64,000 nt of DNA, from assembly GCA_041662605.1 (NCBI GenBank), contig JBAZSD010000006.1:62001-126000 (forward strand). The letters run 5' to 3'. This DNA comes from Desulfomonilaceae bacterium (GTDB lineage Bacteria; Desulfobacterota; Desulfomonilia; Desulfomonilales; Desulfomonilaceae). The translations under genes were made by a program, and so were the position numbers. Shown here one piece after another: positions 26,738 through 34,111 of the stretch; positions within the stretch are counted from its first letter, which is position 1, and each line of letters opens with the position of its first letter. The notes beneath the pieces were generated by a model that saw nothing but the letters and a program-made list of their open reading frames with translations, did no database searches and had not been told where the DNA came from.

Positions 26738-26944
26738 TCAGTCATCACATGCCAGGCAGTCAACGACTACCTCACCGCGCTGTCTTAAACAATCGGACCT
26801 GTTCGTTTGAATACATTGCGGCTTTTTCTTGACTCAAGAACACGATTTTATGCAGCAGTCAACTTCATCGTCCAACGAAACAACGTGCGCTGGAGGGATA
26901 AAAATTGAAAGCGTCAGGGCTAGGGTGACAAGTGTCTTTTTCAT
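26738..26944 (-). CDS. Candidate small secreted Cys-rich selenoprotein (in-frame UGA read as Sec)
   Basis: From the ATG at 26944 the frame encodes a signal peptide (MKKTLVTLALTLSIFIPPA). The mature start follows with CC at 30-31 and C35, and a UGA at codon 37 (26836-26834). The same frame then runs 31 more codons to a second TGA, adding Cys 44, 52, 63 and 66. If UGA is selenocysteine, the 68-residue product has 7 Cys plus one Sec in a C-S-U motif, an even number able to form four bridges. A hairpin fitting bacterial SECIS rules lies downstream of the UGA. The gene is monocistronic, with an extended -10 box upstream and a weak ribosome site. No known family was recognised. The alternative is a 36-residue peptide or a decayed gene. 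Confidence 0.5.
26787..26804 (-). promoter_or_regulatory. Putative bacterial SECIS hairpin after the UGA codon
   Basis: In the mRNA, stem GAACA pairs with UGUUU around the 8-nt loop GGUCCGAU. Pairing extends outward through an AAAC-type stretch with a mismatch. The apical GG starts 34 nt after the UGA, inside the roughly 16-37 nt range known for bacterial SECIS elements. AGGUC in the loop matches the AGGUCU loop of the E. coli fdhF SECIS. The stem is AU-rich and short, so stability should be computed. Confidence 0.45.
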
Positions 26945-27000
26945 GCTGAATCAGTTTCCAGTGTTCGTTTACGTAATACTATTCACGAGTTTCAGGCTAC

Positions 27001-27009
27001 ATTATAGCA
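27001..27009 (-). promoter_or_regulatory. Extended -10 promoter element for the selenoprotein candidate
   Basis: The minus strand reads TGCTATAAT, a perfect TATAAT with the TGn extension, 57 nt upstream of the ATG at 26944. A poor -35 is usual for extended -10 promoters; TTAATG lies 18 nt further up. Confidence 0.45.
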
Positions 27010-27123
27010 TAATTTCAGCAGAACATTAAACGGATCAAATGATGAGGGGGCTTTTTTAATTTTCGACCTTTGAATCTATTGACGAGTTCGCCTATTTCAT
27101 ATTAAAATTAATTTTTTAAGAGA

Positions 27124-27198
27124 GGCGGCTTAGCCAAGTGGTAAGGCGACGGTCTGCAAAACCGTTATTCGGCGGTTCAAATCCGCCAGCCGCCTCCA
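27124..27198 (+). tRNA. tRNA-Cys (GCA)
   Basis: The 75-nt cloverleaf has a 7-bp acceptor stem (GGCGGCT with AGCCGCC). The D-arm contains AGCCAAGTGGTAAGGC, the anticodon loop CTGCAAA gives anticodon GCA, and the T-arm is GGCGGTTCAAATCCGCC. The discriminator is U, as required by CysRS, and CCA is encoded (27196-27198). It reads TGC/TGT codons. Confidence 0.96.
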
Positions 27199-27319
27199 GT
27201 GTAGCTTCAAACCTATCTTGCCTCTCTTTTTCTTCCTCAAAATCAAAATCCGCATGTTTCAATCTTCGAATCATTGTTATTGCGTGGTTGTTTCTAGGCT
27301 CACAATTCACTGATACAAT

Positions 27320-28081
27320 CTAACCTCTAATTTTAATCCTCTGGAGCCGCGCCCAGGTTTCCTCAGAATACCAGATGTCGATCATTTCGGACCGATATTT
27401 GTAATCCTTTTCCCTCATCAAGTCGGCCGTGTCAGACCTGAGCAGCTTCTTGATACTCTCAAAAGCTGGGCCGTAACGGGACACATAGCCAACCGCAGCC
27501 TTCATGACGTGGTCATTGAGAGAATCTTCCGTAGCCACTTCGTCGATAAGACCGATTTCTCTGGCCTGTTCAGCGGAGTACATGTCACCAGTAGTAGCTA
27601 TTATTTCTGCTTTTCGATCTCCCACCAGATATCTGAGCATTTCGGCGCTCCCTGGGAACAATGACGATCCAAATGTTATCTCATTCAAACTCATTCTGGC
27701 TTTCCCGGTAACCATTACTCTGTAATCACAAGCCGTTGCCAACATAAAGCCTCCCGCTATCGTGTGCCCGTTCAACGCGCCTATAACTGGTTTGGGAAAC
27801 GTGAAAATATAGGTGTACAACTCGGCGAATTTTTCCACAAAACGGGTGAAGTCTTCCTTTGAATAGTTGAGGAACTCCGGGATATCCAACCCGAACGAGA
27901 AGAACCCACTACCCCCTGTTATCAAAACGGCTTTGATAGCATGGTCGTTGAGAATATCCTTAAAATTGTCGCGTAGCTCTTCAGCGACGAGTTCGTTTAT
28001 AGCGTTTACTTTACCTCGAGTCAGGGTTAATTTCGCTACAGAACCTTCCAGCGATTTATTCACAAAACCCATATGTGTCAT
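27320..28081 (-). CDS. Enoyl-CoA hydratase/isomerase family protein
   Basis: The 253-residue crotonase begins FVNKSLEGSVAKLTLTRGKVNAINELV. The first oxyanion loop is GGSGFFSFGLDIPEFL. The second helix region is NGHTIAGGFMLATACDYRVM, followed by RMSLNEITFGSSLFPGSAEM. One acidic residue (the E of LNEITFG) stands near the usual catalytic position. The second Glu of true hydratases is not evident, so an isomerase or another crotonase reaction is as likely. GGGAGG precedes the ATG. It stands alone, next to tRNA-Cys. Confidence 0.8.
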   Translation of the reverse strand: MTHMGFVNKSLEGSVAKLTLTRGKVNAINELVAEELRDNFKDILNDHAIKAVLITGGSGFFSFGLDIPEFLNYSKEDFTRFVEKFAELYTYIFTFPKPVIGALNGHTIAGGFMLATACDYRVMVTGKARMSLNEITFGSSLFPGSAEMLRYLVGDRKAEIIATTGDMYSAEQAREIGLIDEVATEDSLNDHVMKAAVGYVSRYGPAFESIKKLLRSDTADLMREKDYKYRSEMIDIWYSEETWARLQRIKIRG

Positions 28082-28182
28082 CCTCCCTACAGATTGAAGC
28101 TAAACATTAACAGAATATTCCGAAGATAATCCAGAATCTCCAAGATCATTTCTCTGTTCATTGTGCAATGATATTTTTGCGG

Positions 28183-28209
28183 AAGAAACTAAAATCTCTT
28201 TTCAGAGAT
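28183..28209 (-). terminator. Probable terminator after the MBL hydrolase gene
   Basis: On the minus strand, ATCTCT-GAAA-AGAGAT (28209-28194) forms a 6-bp stem with a GAAA loop, followed by TTTAGTTTCTT. It lies about 40 nt after the MBL stop codon. The T-tract is interrupted, so efficiency may be moderate. Confidence 0.45.
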
Positions 28210-28247
28210 AGGGCGCCGTCTTTAGATATGATTTTGAAACCAGAACC

Positions 28248-29024
28248 CTACAATTCAACGGTGGGGCCCACGTGATGTTGGGTCGCGAGGATTATTGACC
28301 CCCTTTGAGCTATGAAGGCCCGCAAACTTTCCCGGGCGCATTCTTTAGCGAGTTCTTCCGTGTTGTTGGTCTCTGACATATGGGCGAGGATTACAATTCT
28401 AAGTTCATCGCTCACGATTCGTTCCAAAAGGGTTGCGCTCTGTTCATTTGAAAGATGACCCAACCTGCTTCTAACCCGCTGTTTGAGTTCCCACGGATAA
28501 GGGCCGTCTCTTAGCATTGCGGGGTCATGATTGCTCTCTAGGATTACGGCCGTCAAACCTGTCAACAGGGTCCTGACAAGGCCCGTGACTACCCCTAAAT
28601 CCGTAGCTATTCCGACACTTGCGGTCCCGTTTGAAATTCTAAAACCTACGGGGTCAGCGCAATCGTGTGGCACAGAGAAAGGATGAATCTTGAAGCCGCC
28701 AAATTCAAAGGCCCGACCCGTTTGAAACGATTCTCTCCTGCATAATTTACCGAGGGTTTTCTCTGCGGCGTTAAATGTCTTTTCATTAATGAAGACAGGA
28801 AGTTTAAATTTACGAGATAGGACTCCGACACCTTTGATATGATCCATATGAGCGTGAGAGACCAGTATTCCTTTCAAAGAGCACGGATCAACTCCGGCGT
28901 CGTTCAGTCGCTCAACAAGTTGTTTTCCGGATAGACCCGCGTCAATCAGCATTGATCCTTGACCGTTGCGAATCAAAAATGAATTCCCGGAACTCCCGCT
29001 TGCCAAAGGCGTAATCTTTATCAA
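28248..29024 (-). CDS. MBL-fold metallo-hydrolase (YycJ/WalJ-like)
   Basis: The 258-residue protein starts ITPLASGSSGNSFLIRNGQGSMLIDAGLSGK, then ILVSHAHMDHIKGVGVLSRK with the di-metal HxHxDH motif (about 59-64). Further ligand positions appear in HDCADPVGFRI, LESNHDPAML and LAHMSETNN. The opening ASGSSGN is typical of the YycJ/WalJ branch, linked in Gram-positives to cell-wall or DNA metabolism, possibly as a nuclease. The start is a TTG directly after GGAGTAA, so the exact start is uncertain. Confidence 0.85.
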   Translation of the reverse strand: MIKITPLASGSSGNSFLIRNGQGSMLIDAGLSGKQLVERLNDAGVDPCSLKGILVSHAHMDHIKGVGVLSRKFKLPVFINEKTFNAAEKTLGKLCRRESFQTGRAFEFGGFKIHPFSVPHDCADPVGFRISNGTASVGIATDLGVVTGLVRTLLTGLTAVILESNHDPAMLRDGPYPWELKQRVRSRLGHLSNEQSATLLERIVSDELRIVILAHMSETNNTEELAKECARESLRAFIAQRGSIILATQHHVGPTVEL

Positions 29025-29129
29025 TTACTCCGAACCTCGTTTTTACTGCCACCTAGAAAATTTGAAGCGGAAAATATCCCTTGAACCCAATCGTGTCAAG
29101 ATTTTTCAAGACACCCAAGATATGTCAAA

Positions 29130-30083
29130 TCAACTTGCAGGATTTATGGGCTGTGAGATTTCCTTTTTCAACGATCCGTGACGCAGCGCGTAGACTCTAG
29201 TCATTTCCGCTCCAAAGAAAAAAACTTGAGCGGAGTAGTATACCCATACAAGGAGCATAACAAGTGATCCTGCGGCGCCGTACAGGGAGCTGATCCTGGT
29301 CAAATTCAGGTAAACGGTGATGACGGTCTTGCCCAGAGACAGTAACAGGGAAGCCACTATACACCCTAGCCAGATATCCCCCCACGCCACTTTTGTCGCG
29401 GGAATAAATTTGTATGCCGAGGCAATAAGGATAGGGATTAATGCAAGAGATATGAGGGAATTTATTTTGTATAGATGGTTCGCAAGAATAGGAAAAGTTT
29501 CTGAAATTATTGTCTCCACAGCAGACAGGAGTGTTGTCGAAGCAAGGGAGACCAGGAGCAGGATACCTATTCCAAGCACTATTAGAAACGATATTGCCCT
29601 CGTTTCTATGTATCTGAGAATACTTGATCCTCTCTGAGATCTGACATTCCAGATAGTGTTCAAGCCGCTTTGAAGCTCTGTAAACACACCGGTAGCAGCA
29701 AACATTGCGGTGATTACACTTAAAGCCGGAAAACCTGTCCCGGATATCTTTCCTTTAGCCGATTCGAGCAGAGAAAACACATAGGCGGTATCCACGGGGG
29801 TAATGAATCGTTCGATAATGTTGGTAAGTTCAAGCCGCGCCGCGGCGGCGTCAACAATTGTTTCGGCTACCGACAAGGCTATCAGGAGAGCCGGTCCGAG
29901 GGAAAATATTGTGTAAAACGCCAAGGCGGCGGCCATTCGAATTGCGTTATCGTGGATCCACGCTTCGATGGTTTCTTTCAACAAAAGCCACATCTCTTGG
30001 ACAGCGCTAACTGGGATTCTCAGGAGATGAGAAATTCTGAGACTTTTCATGCTATTAGAGATTGATCTAAATACATTTGACAA
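29130..30083 (-). CDS. YihY/virulence factor BrkB family inner-membrane protein
   Basis: The protein of up to 317 residues has six predicted membrane helices. It has the family marks IRMAAALAFYTIFSLGPALLIAL, a central ITAMFAATGVFTELQSGLNTIWNVR and a late SLYGAAGSLVMLLVWVYYSAQVFFFGAEMTR. Members are sometimes called ribonuclease BN wrongly; their function is unknown, possibly transport or envelope maintenance. The start is either TTG 30083 or ATG 30050. It is 30 nt downstream of the PH-like membrane protein gene. Confidence 0.9.
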   Translation of the reverse strand: MSNVFRSISNSMKSLRISHLLRIPVSAVQEMWLLLKETIEAWIHDNAIRMAAALAFYTIFSLGPALLIALSVAETIVDAAAARLELTNIIERFITPVDTAYVFSLLESAKGKISGTGFPALSVITAMFAATGVFTELQSGLNTIWNVRSQRGSSILRYIETRAISFLIVLGIGILLLVSLASTTLLSAVETIISETFPILANHLYKINSLISLALIPILIASAYKFIPATKVAWGDIWLGCIVASLLLSLGKTVITVYLNLTRISSLYGAAGSLVMLLVWVYYSAQVFFFGAEMTRVYALRHGSLKKEISQPINPAS

Positions 30084-30113
30084 AGTTTGAGCCTTGAAAC
30101 AACATTAAGGTCA

Positions 30114-30620
30114 CTATTCGAGAAATTTCCCGACCATTACGACGAGAAAGATGAGACACACCAACCAAGCCTGAACTATCGGCCAAAGTTTTTTCTGAGT
30201 TGATCCGGAAATTTCCCGTGCTGCTTCCGACACCTTGCCAGCGGGAATCCTTTCAATTATGCTGTTGACCAGATCAGGGAAACCGGAAATTGTATTTGTG
30301 ATCAGAACAGGTCGAGAACTTTCTGTTTGAATGATCAAAAATGTTTTTCCTCCTGATCTTACGGCGTCGACGTTTTGAATATCTTTCCAGTCCAGTTTTT
30401 TCGACCTTAGAAATTTGTTAATCGTAATTCCACTTGAATCGAGGACTACTCTTCGGGCCAGTATCTCTAAACCTAAATACATAAATGGCGTGAGTACGAT
30501 TAGAAAAAGAAAGCTGTAAGTCTTGACGACACTCAGAATGATCAACGCCGTTGCGAATAGCATCGCCAAGATTATCGGCGGCGTCATCCTTGAATCAACC
30601 TTGTACAACCGGTTCTCCAT
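30114..30620 (-). CDS. Bacterial PH-like domain membrane protein
   Basis: The 168-residue protein has two N-terminal membrane helices (about 14-50). The following domain of about 75 residues contains RRVVLDSSGITINKFLRSKKLDWKDI and FLIIQTESSRPVLITN, the beta-sheet pattern of bacterial PH/YdbT-type domains. A C-terminal helix is seen at about 145-165. AGGAA lies upstream of the ATG. It is followed 30 nt later by the YihY gene, suggesting a joint membrane role. The call is based on pattern only. Confidence 0.6.
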   Translation of the reverse strand: MENRLYKVDSRMTPPIILAMLFATALIILSVVKTYSFLFLIVLTPFMYLGLEILARRVVLDSSGITINKFLRSKKLDWKDIQNVDAVRSGGKTFLIIQTESSRPVLITNTISGFPDLVNSIIERIPAGKVSEAAREISGSTQKKLWPIVQAWLVCLIFLVVMVGKFLE

Positions 30621-30662
30621 ACTTGGGTTCCTTAAGTCTCATTATAAAGTCTTTATGATCTG

Positions 30663-30691
30663 TTAGGATTATGGTATCATTTTAGGATTAT
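30663..30691. repeat. Direct repeat TTAGGATTAT x2 upstream of ctpA
   Basis: Two exact 10-mers start 19 nt apart (30663 and 30682), within the divergent region between the PH-like gene and ctpA and about 54-82 nt before the ctpA ATG. Tandem sites can bind a response regulator. They may also be part of an AT-rich promoter. Confidence 0.3.
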
Positions 30692-30744
30692 AAGATGGAG
30701 TCGTTTTTTAGAAATTTTTCAGATTTACTCCGTGAGGTCTTCCA

Positions 30745-32115
30745 ATGTTGATACGGAAACCGTTTAGATTCAGTTTTAGTTTACTTCTTTGCCTGGTGTT
30801 CATCTCGATTGGACATCAAGGTCTTTGCGCCGACTCAAGCTCCAAGTCTTCTCCGGATTACAAAGAGCTTAAATTATTCAGGCAGGTAATGGAGATAGTT
30901 CGCAAGAACTATGTCAAGGAAGTCACGGACAAAGAGCTTATCCAGGGAGCAATTAGTGGAATGCTTCAATCCCTGGATCCTCATTCCTCGTATTTAACCG
31001 AGGATATGTTCAAAGAACTTCAAGTCGAAACCAAGGGGGAGTTCGGTGGTCTTGGAATCGAGATTACTCTTGATGGTGGGATTTTAACGGTCGTTTCCCC
31101 GATCGAGGACACTCCAGCCTTTAAAGCGGGCATTAAACCTGGCGACAAGATCATCAAAATAAATGGTGAACCTACTAAAAGCATCACGCTCCACAGCGCG
31201 GTTCAGCAAATGCGCGGTCCCAAGGGTACCAAAGTGACCTTGACAATAATGCGTGAAGGATTCAAGAAACTTAAGGATTTCACCATTACGCGTGACATCA
31301 TCCACGTCCACTCGGTAAAAAAGGAAGCGCTTGAACCCGGTTACGGTTATGTGAAGATCGTCAGTTTTCAGGAAACCACGGATACGGATCTAATGGCCGC
31401 TATCAAGGACCTCGAAAATAATGACACTAGCAAATCAGCGGACAAAAAAGGCAAGAAAGATGACCCCCCCATGAAGGGTATGATCCTTGACCTTAGGAAT
31501 GATCCAGGGGGTCTTCTGGACCAAGCGGTTAAAGTGGCCAATTTGTTCATTGACAAAGGCTTGATTGTTTATACTGATGGTCGTGTCAAAGATCAGAGAA
31601 TGGAGTTCAGGGCCTCACCAGCGGGGACTCATTACAAATTCAAGCTGGCCGTCCTTATCAATGAAGGAAGCGCAAGCGCTTCGGAGATCGTCGCTGGTTG
31701 TCTGCAAGACCATGATCGCGCTCTAATTTTTGGGACAAAGTCATTTGGAAAGGCGTCCGTGCAGACGATTATCCCTCTGGACAACGGTTCGGGCCTCCGA
31801 CTCACCACTGCCTATTATTACACTCCCAAAGGTCGCCATATACAAAAGACAGGGATCCTGCCGGATGTCGATTTGAAGGCTGAGATTCAAAAACGAGAAG
31901 AGGAAGAAATAGCGGCGGAAGAATGTAAGGACGGAAAGAAAGTTGAGAAAAAGCAGCCTCCAGGAGCGGGAAGATTCGGCAAAGAGACGAAGGCTGACCT
32001 GGAAAAGGATCTTGTAGTTAAGAAAGCTTTAGAATGGTTAAAATCAGACGTGTCGGTCAAGAAATTTAAACAGGAACATGAAAAACCGGCAGCAAACACT
32101 ACAGCTTCGAAATAG
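30745..32115 (+). CDS. ctpA: Carboxy-terminal processing protease (S41 family)
   Basis: This periplasmic serine protease cleaves after C-terminal sequences and acts on lipoproteins and peptidoglycan hydrolases. A signal peptide (about 1-29) precedes a PDZ domain (about 95-180, FGGLGIEITLDGGILTVVSPI). The S41 core follows, with NEGSASASEIVAG (Ser about 311) and TKSFGKASVQ (Lys about 336), the expected Ser-Lys dyad 25 residues apart. A charged linker sits at about 230-240. The C-terminal tail is Lys/Glu-rich. GAGG precedes the ATG. A strong terminator follows. Confidence 0.95.
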   Translation: MLIRKPFRFSFSLLLCLVFISIGHQGLCADSSSKSSPDYKELKLFRQVMEIVRKNYVKEVTDKELIQGAISGMLQSLDPHSSYLTEDMFKELQVETKGEFGGLGIEITLDGGILTVVSPIEDTPAFKAGIKPGDKIIKINGEPTKSITLHSAVQQMRGPKGTKVTLTIMREGFKKLKDFTITRDIIHVHSVKKEALEPGYGYVKIVSFQETTDTDLMAAIKDLENNDTSKSADKKGKKDDPPMKGMILDLRNDPGGLLDQAVKVANLFIDKGLIVYTDGRVKDQRMEFRASPAGTHYKFKLAVLINEGSASASEIVAGCLQDHDRALIFGTKSFGKASVQTIIPLDNGSGLRLTTAYYYTPKGRHIQKTGILPDVDLKAEIQKREEEEIAAEECKDGKKVEKKQPPGAGRFGKETKADLEKDLVVKKALEWLKSDVSVKKFKQEHEKPAANTTASK

Positions 32116-32146
32116 GCCTAATTCTTGTCTGCCCTGATAGAAACTA

Positions 32147-32189
32147 AACAACCGGATTGGTGTTAAAATCAATCCGGTTGTTCTTTAAT
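32147..32189 (+). terminator. Rho-independent terminator after ctpA
   Basis: A perfect 13-bp stem (AACAACCGGATTG with CAATCCGGTTGTT) and a 10-nt loop lie 32 nt past the ctpA stop and are followed by CTTTAATTCT. Its symmetry lets it also act for the convergent radical SAM gene. Confidence 0.8.
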
Positions 32190-32299
32190 TCTCTCCAAAA
32201 CGCATTCGTCGCTACTTAGTAGTACATCAACATATGTAGACAGTAACGGGACTTGTGTTGATTTGCGGCCGAGTTAACTGCCCTTTAATATTCAGAAAC

Positions 32300-33454
32300 T
32301 CACACGAAGCGTCTTTTAATGGCCTGTATGTACTCCGGTATCCCACCTGGTAGTTCATTTTCGATTTGAAGTTTTGCCGCTTCCAGGCGAGATCTGACAC
32401 CAGGCTCATAAAGATCATCAATAGTCCTGAAAGCCCCGCCTCTACGGCCTAACTGGAACATCAGACGATCTTTATCCGAAAGATTGAGATACCTGTCAAT
32501 TGCAGCGAGGATCTTAGGTTTGTCTTCGGGCAGTTTGCCCTCGACTTCCTCCAGTAAATTCAGAACATGATCGCTGACAATGGTGGTCGTAACATTCTCC
32601 AACCTGTCTATTATATCTCTAATTTCCATGACTATGTGATCTTCATCCGGTGGGACAAATTTCCCCTGATCTACCATTTCTGCAAGAGGAGTATTGTAAC
32701 GAACATACAGGGATCTAAATCTCACATAAGCTGGGTTGACCCCGTTTATTACACGAGCCGTTTCTCGGGTATGGTCTTCTGAAAATTCAATCCCTCCGAT
32801 CCCAGGTATCACGTACAAACTAAGAGATATTCCTGCCTGAACTGCTCTTTTTCCACCTTCCAGTAACTGTTCCGATTTGCATCCCTTTTCTATTAAATTA
32901 AGAACTTTGTCCGAACCAGACTCCATACCTACATGAAGTCTGGATAGGCCACATTCTCTGAGTCTGATGTATTCATCGACCGTTTTTGACTTTAGAGTGG
33001 ATGCGCGTGCATAGGAAGTAACTCTTAAAACATGGGGAAAACGACTACGGATATGATTGAGAATCTCAATCAGGGAATCTGTGGACAGCATCAAGGAATT
33101 CGCGTCCTGAAGAAAAATCGTTTCACCTCCTGAAGCGATCCAGTAGGCTACGGATCGAAATGAATCGGGAAGCCTTGAGTCCTTGAATACCGAAGAAATC
33201 ACTTTGTTGGTGAATTCACCGGATTCCCCCATTTTCCACGAAACTTCCTTGATATCACGGCATATTTCGGCTACCGCATCGATGTCCTTCAACACGTCAG
33301 CTACGGGTCTGCGGGAAAATTTCTTCCCTTTGTATGTGGAGCAAAAGGCGCATCTATTCCAGGGGCAATTTCTGGTTACCCGCAAAAGCAAACTTCCTGC
33401 TTCACTCGGTGGTCTGATAGGACCTTGTTCAAAATCCAGTTCTTCTTTTTTCAT
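32300..33454 (-). CDS. Radical SAM protein with CX4CX2C cluster motif
   Basis: The 384-residue protein has the cluster motif in RNCPWNRCAFCSTYKG (about 29-44). The spacing is CX4CX2C, one residue longer than the usual CX3CX2C. The TIM-barrel strands continue with KEVSWKMGESGEF, LSRLHVGMESGSDKVLNLIEKGC and LSLYVIPGIGGIEFSE, the last two typical of the Elp3/MiaB/NifB superfamily. A helical C-terminal region of about 120 residues follows. No TRAM or B12 domain is visible. The substrate is unknown. Confidence 0.82.
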   Translation of the reverse strand: MKKEELDFEQGPIRPPSEAGSLLLRVTRNCPWNRCAFCSTYKGKKFSRRPVADVLKDIDAVAEICRDIKEVSWKMGESGEFTNKVISSVFKDSRLPDSFRSVAYWIASGGETIFLQDANSLMLSTDSLIEILNHIRSRFPHVLRVTSYARASTLKSKTVDEYIRLRECGLSRLHVGMESGSDKVLNLIEKGCKSEQLLEGGKRAVQAGISLSLYVIPGIGGIEFSEDHTRETARVINGVNPAYVRFRSLYVRYNTPLAEMVDQGKFVPPDEDHIVMEIRDIIDRLENVTTTIVSDHVLNLLEEVEGKLPEDKPKILAAIDRYLNLSDKDRLMFQLGRRGGAFRTIDDLYEPGVRSRLEAAKLQIENELPGGIPEYIQAIKRRFV

Positions 33455-33559
33455 ATTTGAACGCCATAATCTTTGGAAATAAGAAAATTCGCTTTCGCGA
33501 TTTTCCTGCGTTATCCCCCCGTATTCAATCTCTCTATTTGTTATTGATTATTAGATTAC

Positions 33560-33581
33560 AGGTTGTCAATTGAGACAACCT
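33560..33581. repeat. Inverted repeat AGGTTGTC-AATTGA-GACAACCT
   Basis: This perfect 8-bp stem has a 6-nt loop. It lies between the 97-residue Cys protein gene (ending 33633) and the radical SAM start (33454), all on the minus strand. No T-tract follows, so it is more likely an operator or RNA hairpin than a terminator. Confidence 0.35.
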
Positions 33582-33632
33582 AACTGAAATTGGCGGATCG
33601 ACTCATTTCGTAAAATGGGGTTCCAACAAGCC

Positions 33633-33926
33633 CTATCCGCATGCGGCCCATGTCTGGTTTTCACCTGATTCGCTCGCAACCAATTCAGGAGTGTCGCCTC
33701 TTAACGTCAACGCCTTCAATGTTCGGGCAAATGAGCGACAATGCTCACAGGGATTATATGCGGATTCATAATGCTGCGCCCCGCCTCTAGCCCTCTGTGC
33801 CATCTCAATCTTAAGGTCCTTGATCTCGGAATAAATCCTTATACAGTGACGGATCGACCAACGGCCCTTAAAAACTCGACACGTGACGGCGTATTTGTCC
33901 AGCCAATTATCTTTATTTCTTTCCAC
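33633..33926 (-). CDS. Small cysteine-pair protein, unknown
   Basis: The 97-residue soluble protein starts at a GTG with GGGGAGG about 8 nt upstream, which makes it a real gene. A conserved-looking core reads YAVTCRVFKGRWSIRHCIRIYSE, then YNPCEHCRSFARTLKAL. Cys16 and Cys28, together with the CEHC pair (about 59-62), could bind a metal. There is no signal peptide. It precedes the radical SAM gene by about 180 nt on the same strand. No family was recognised. Confidence 0.55.
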   Translation of the reverse strand: MERNKDNWLDKYAVTCRVFKGRWSIRHCIRIYSEIKDLKIEMAQRARGGAQHYESAYNPCEHCRSFARTLKALTLRGDTPELVASESGENQTWAACG

Positions 33927-34111
33927 GGTCGCGCCTCCCCTCGAACCAGCTATGAAGCCGGGTTCCTGAATATGGAACCATTGACCCGTTTACAATCCAA
34001 CACCCTTTTTGCAATTTTGGACACTGATCCCCTTTATATGTTCCATGAAACAGGATCTCGATCTCTCAGTTTTTTTAGATTTCAAATTCCAATTGACTAA
34101 AGCTGCTTTTC

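Noticed and set aside
26829..26843. Perfect palindrome TTCTTGA-G-TCAAGAA around the UGA
   Set aside because: It was considered as the SECIS or a terminator. It encloses the UGA itself, has a 1-3 nt loop and no T-tract, so it fits neither. The hairpin 34 nt downstream fits SECIS rules better.
26829..27029. Plus-strand ORF of 66 codons
   Set aside because: It is antisense to the UGA-containing Cys-rich frame and has neither a signal peptide nor a start site of its own.
27116..27310. Minus-strand ORF of 64 codons
   Set aside because: It overlaps tRNA-Cys and has no ribosome site or motif.
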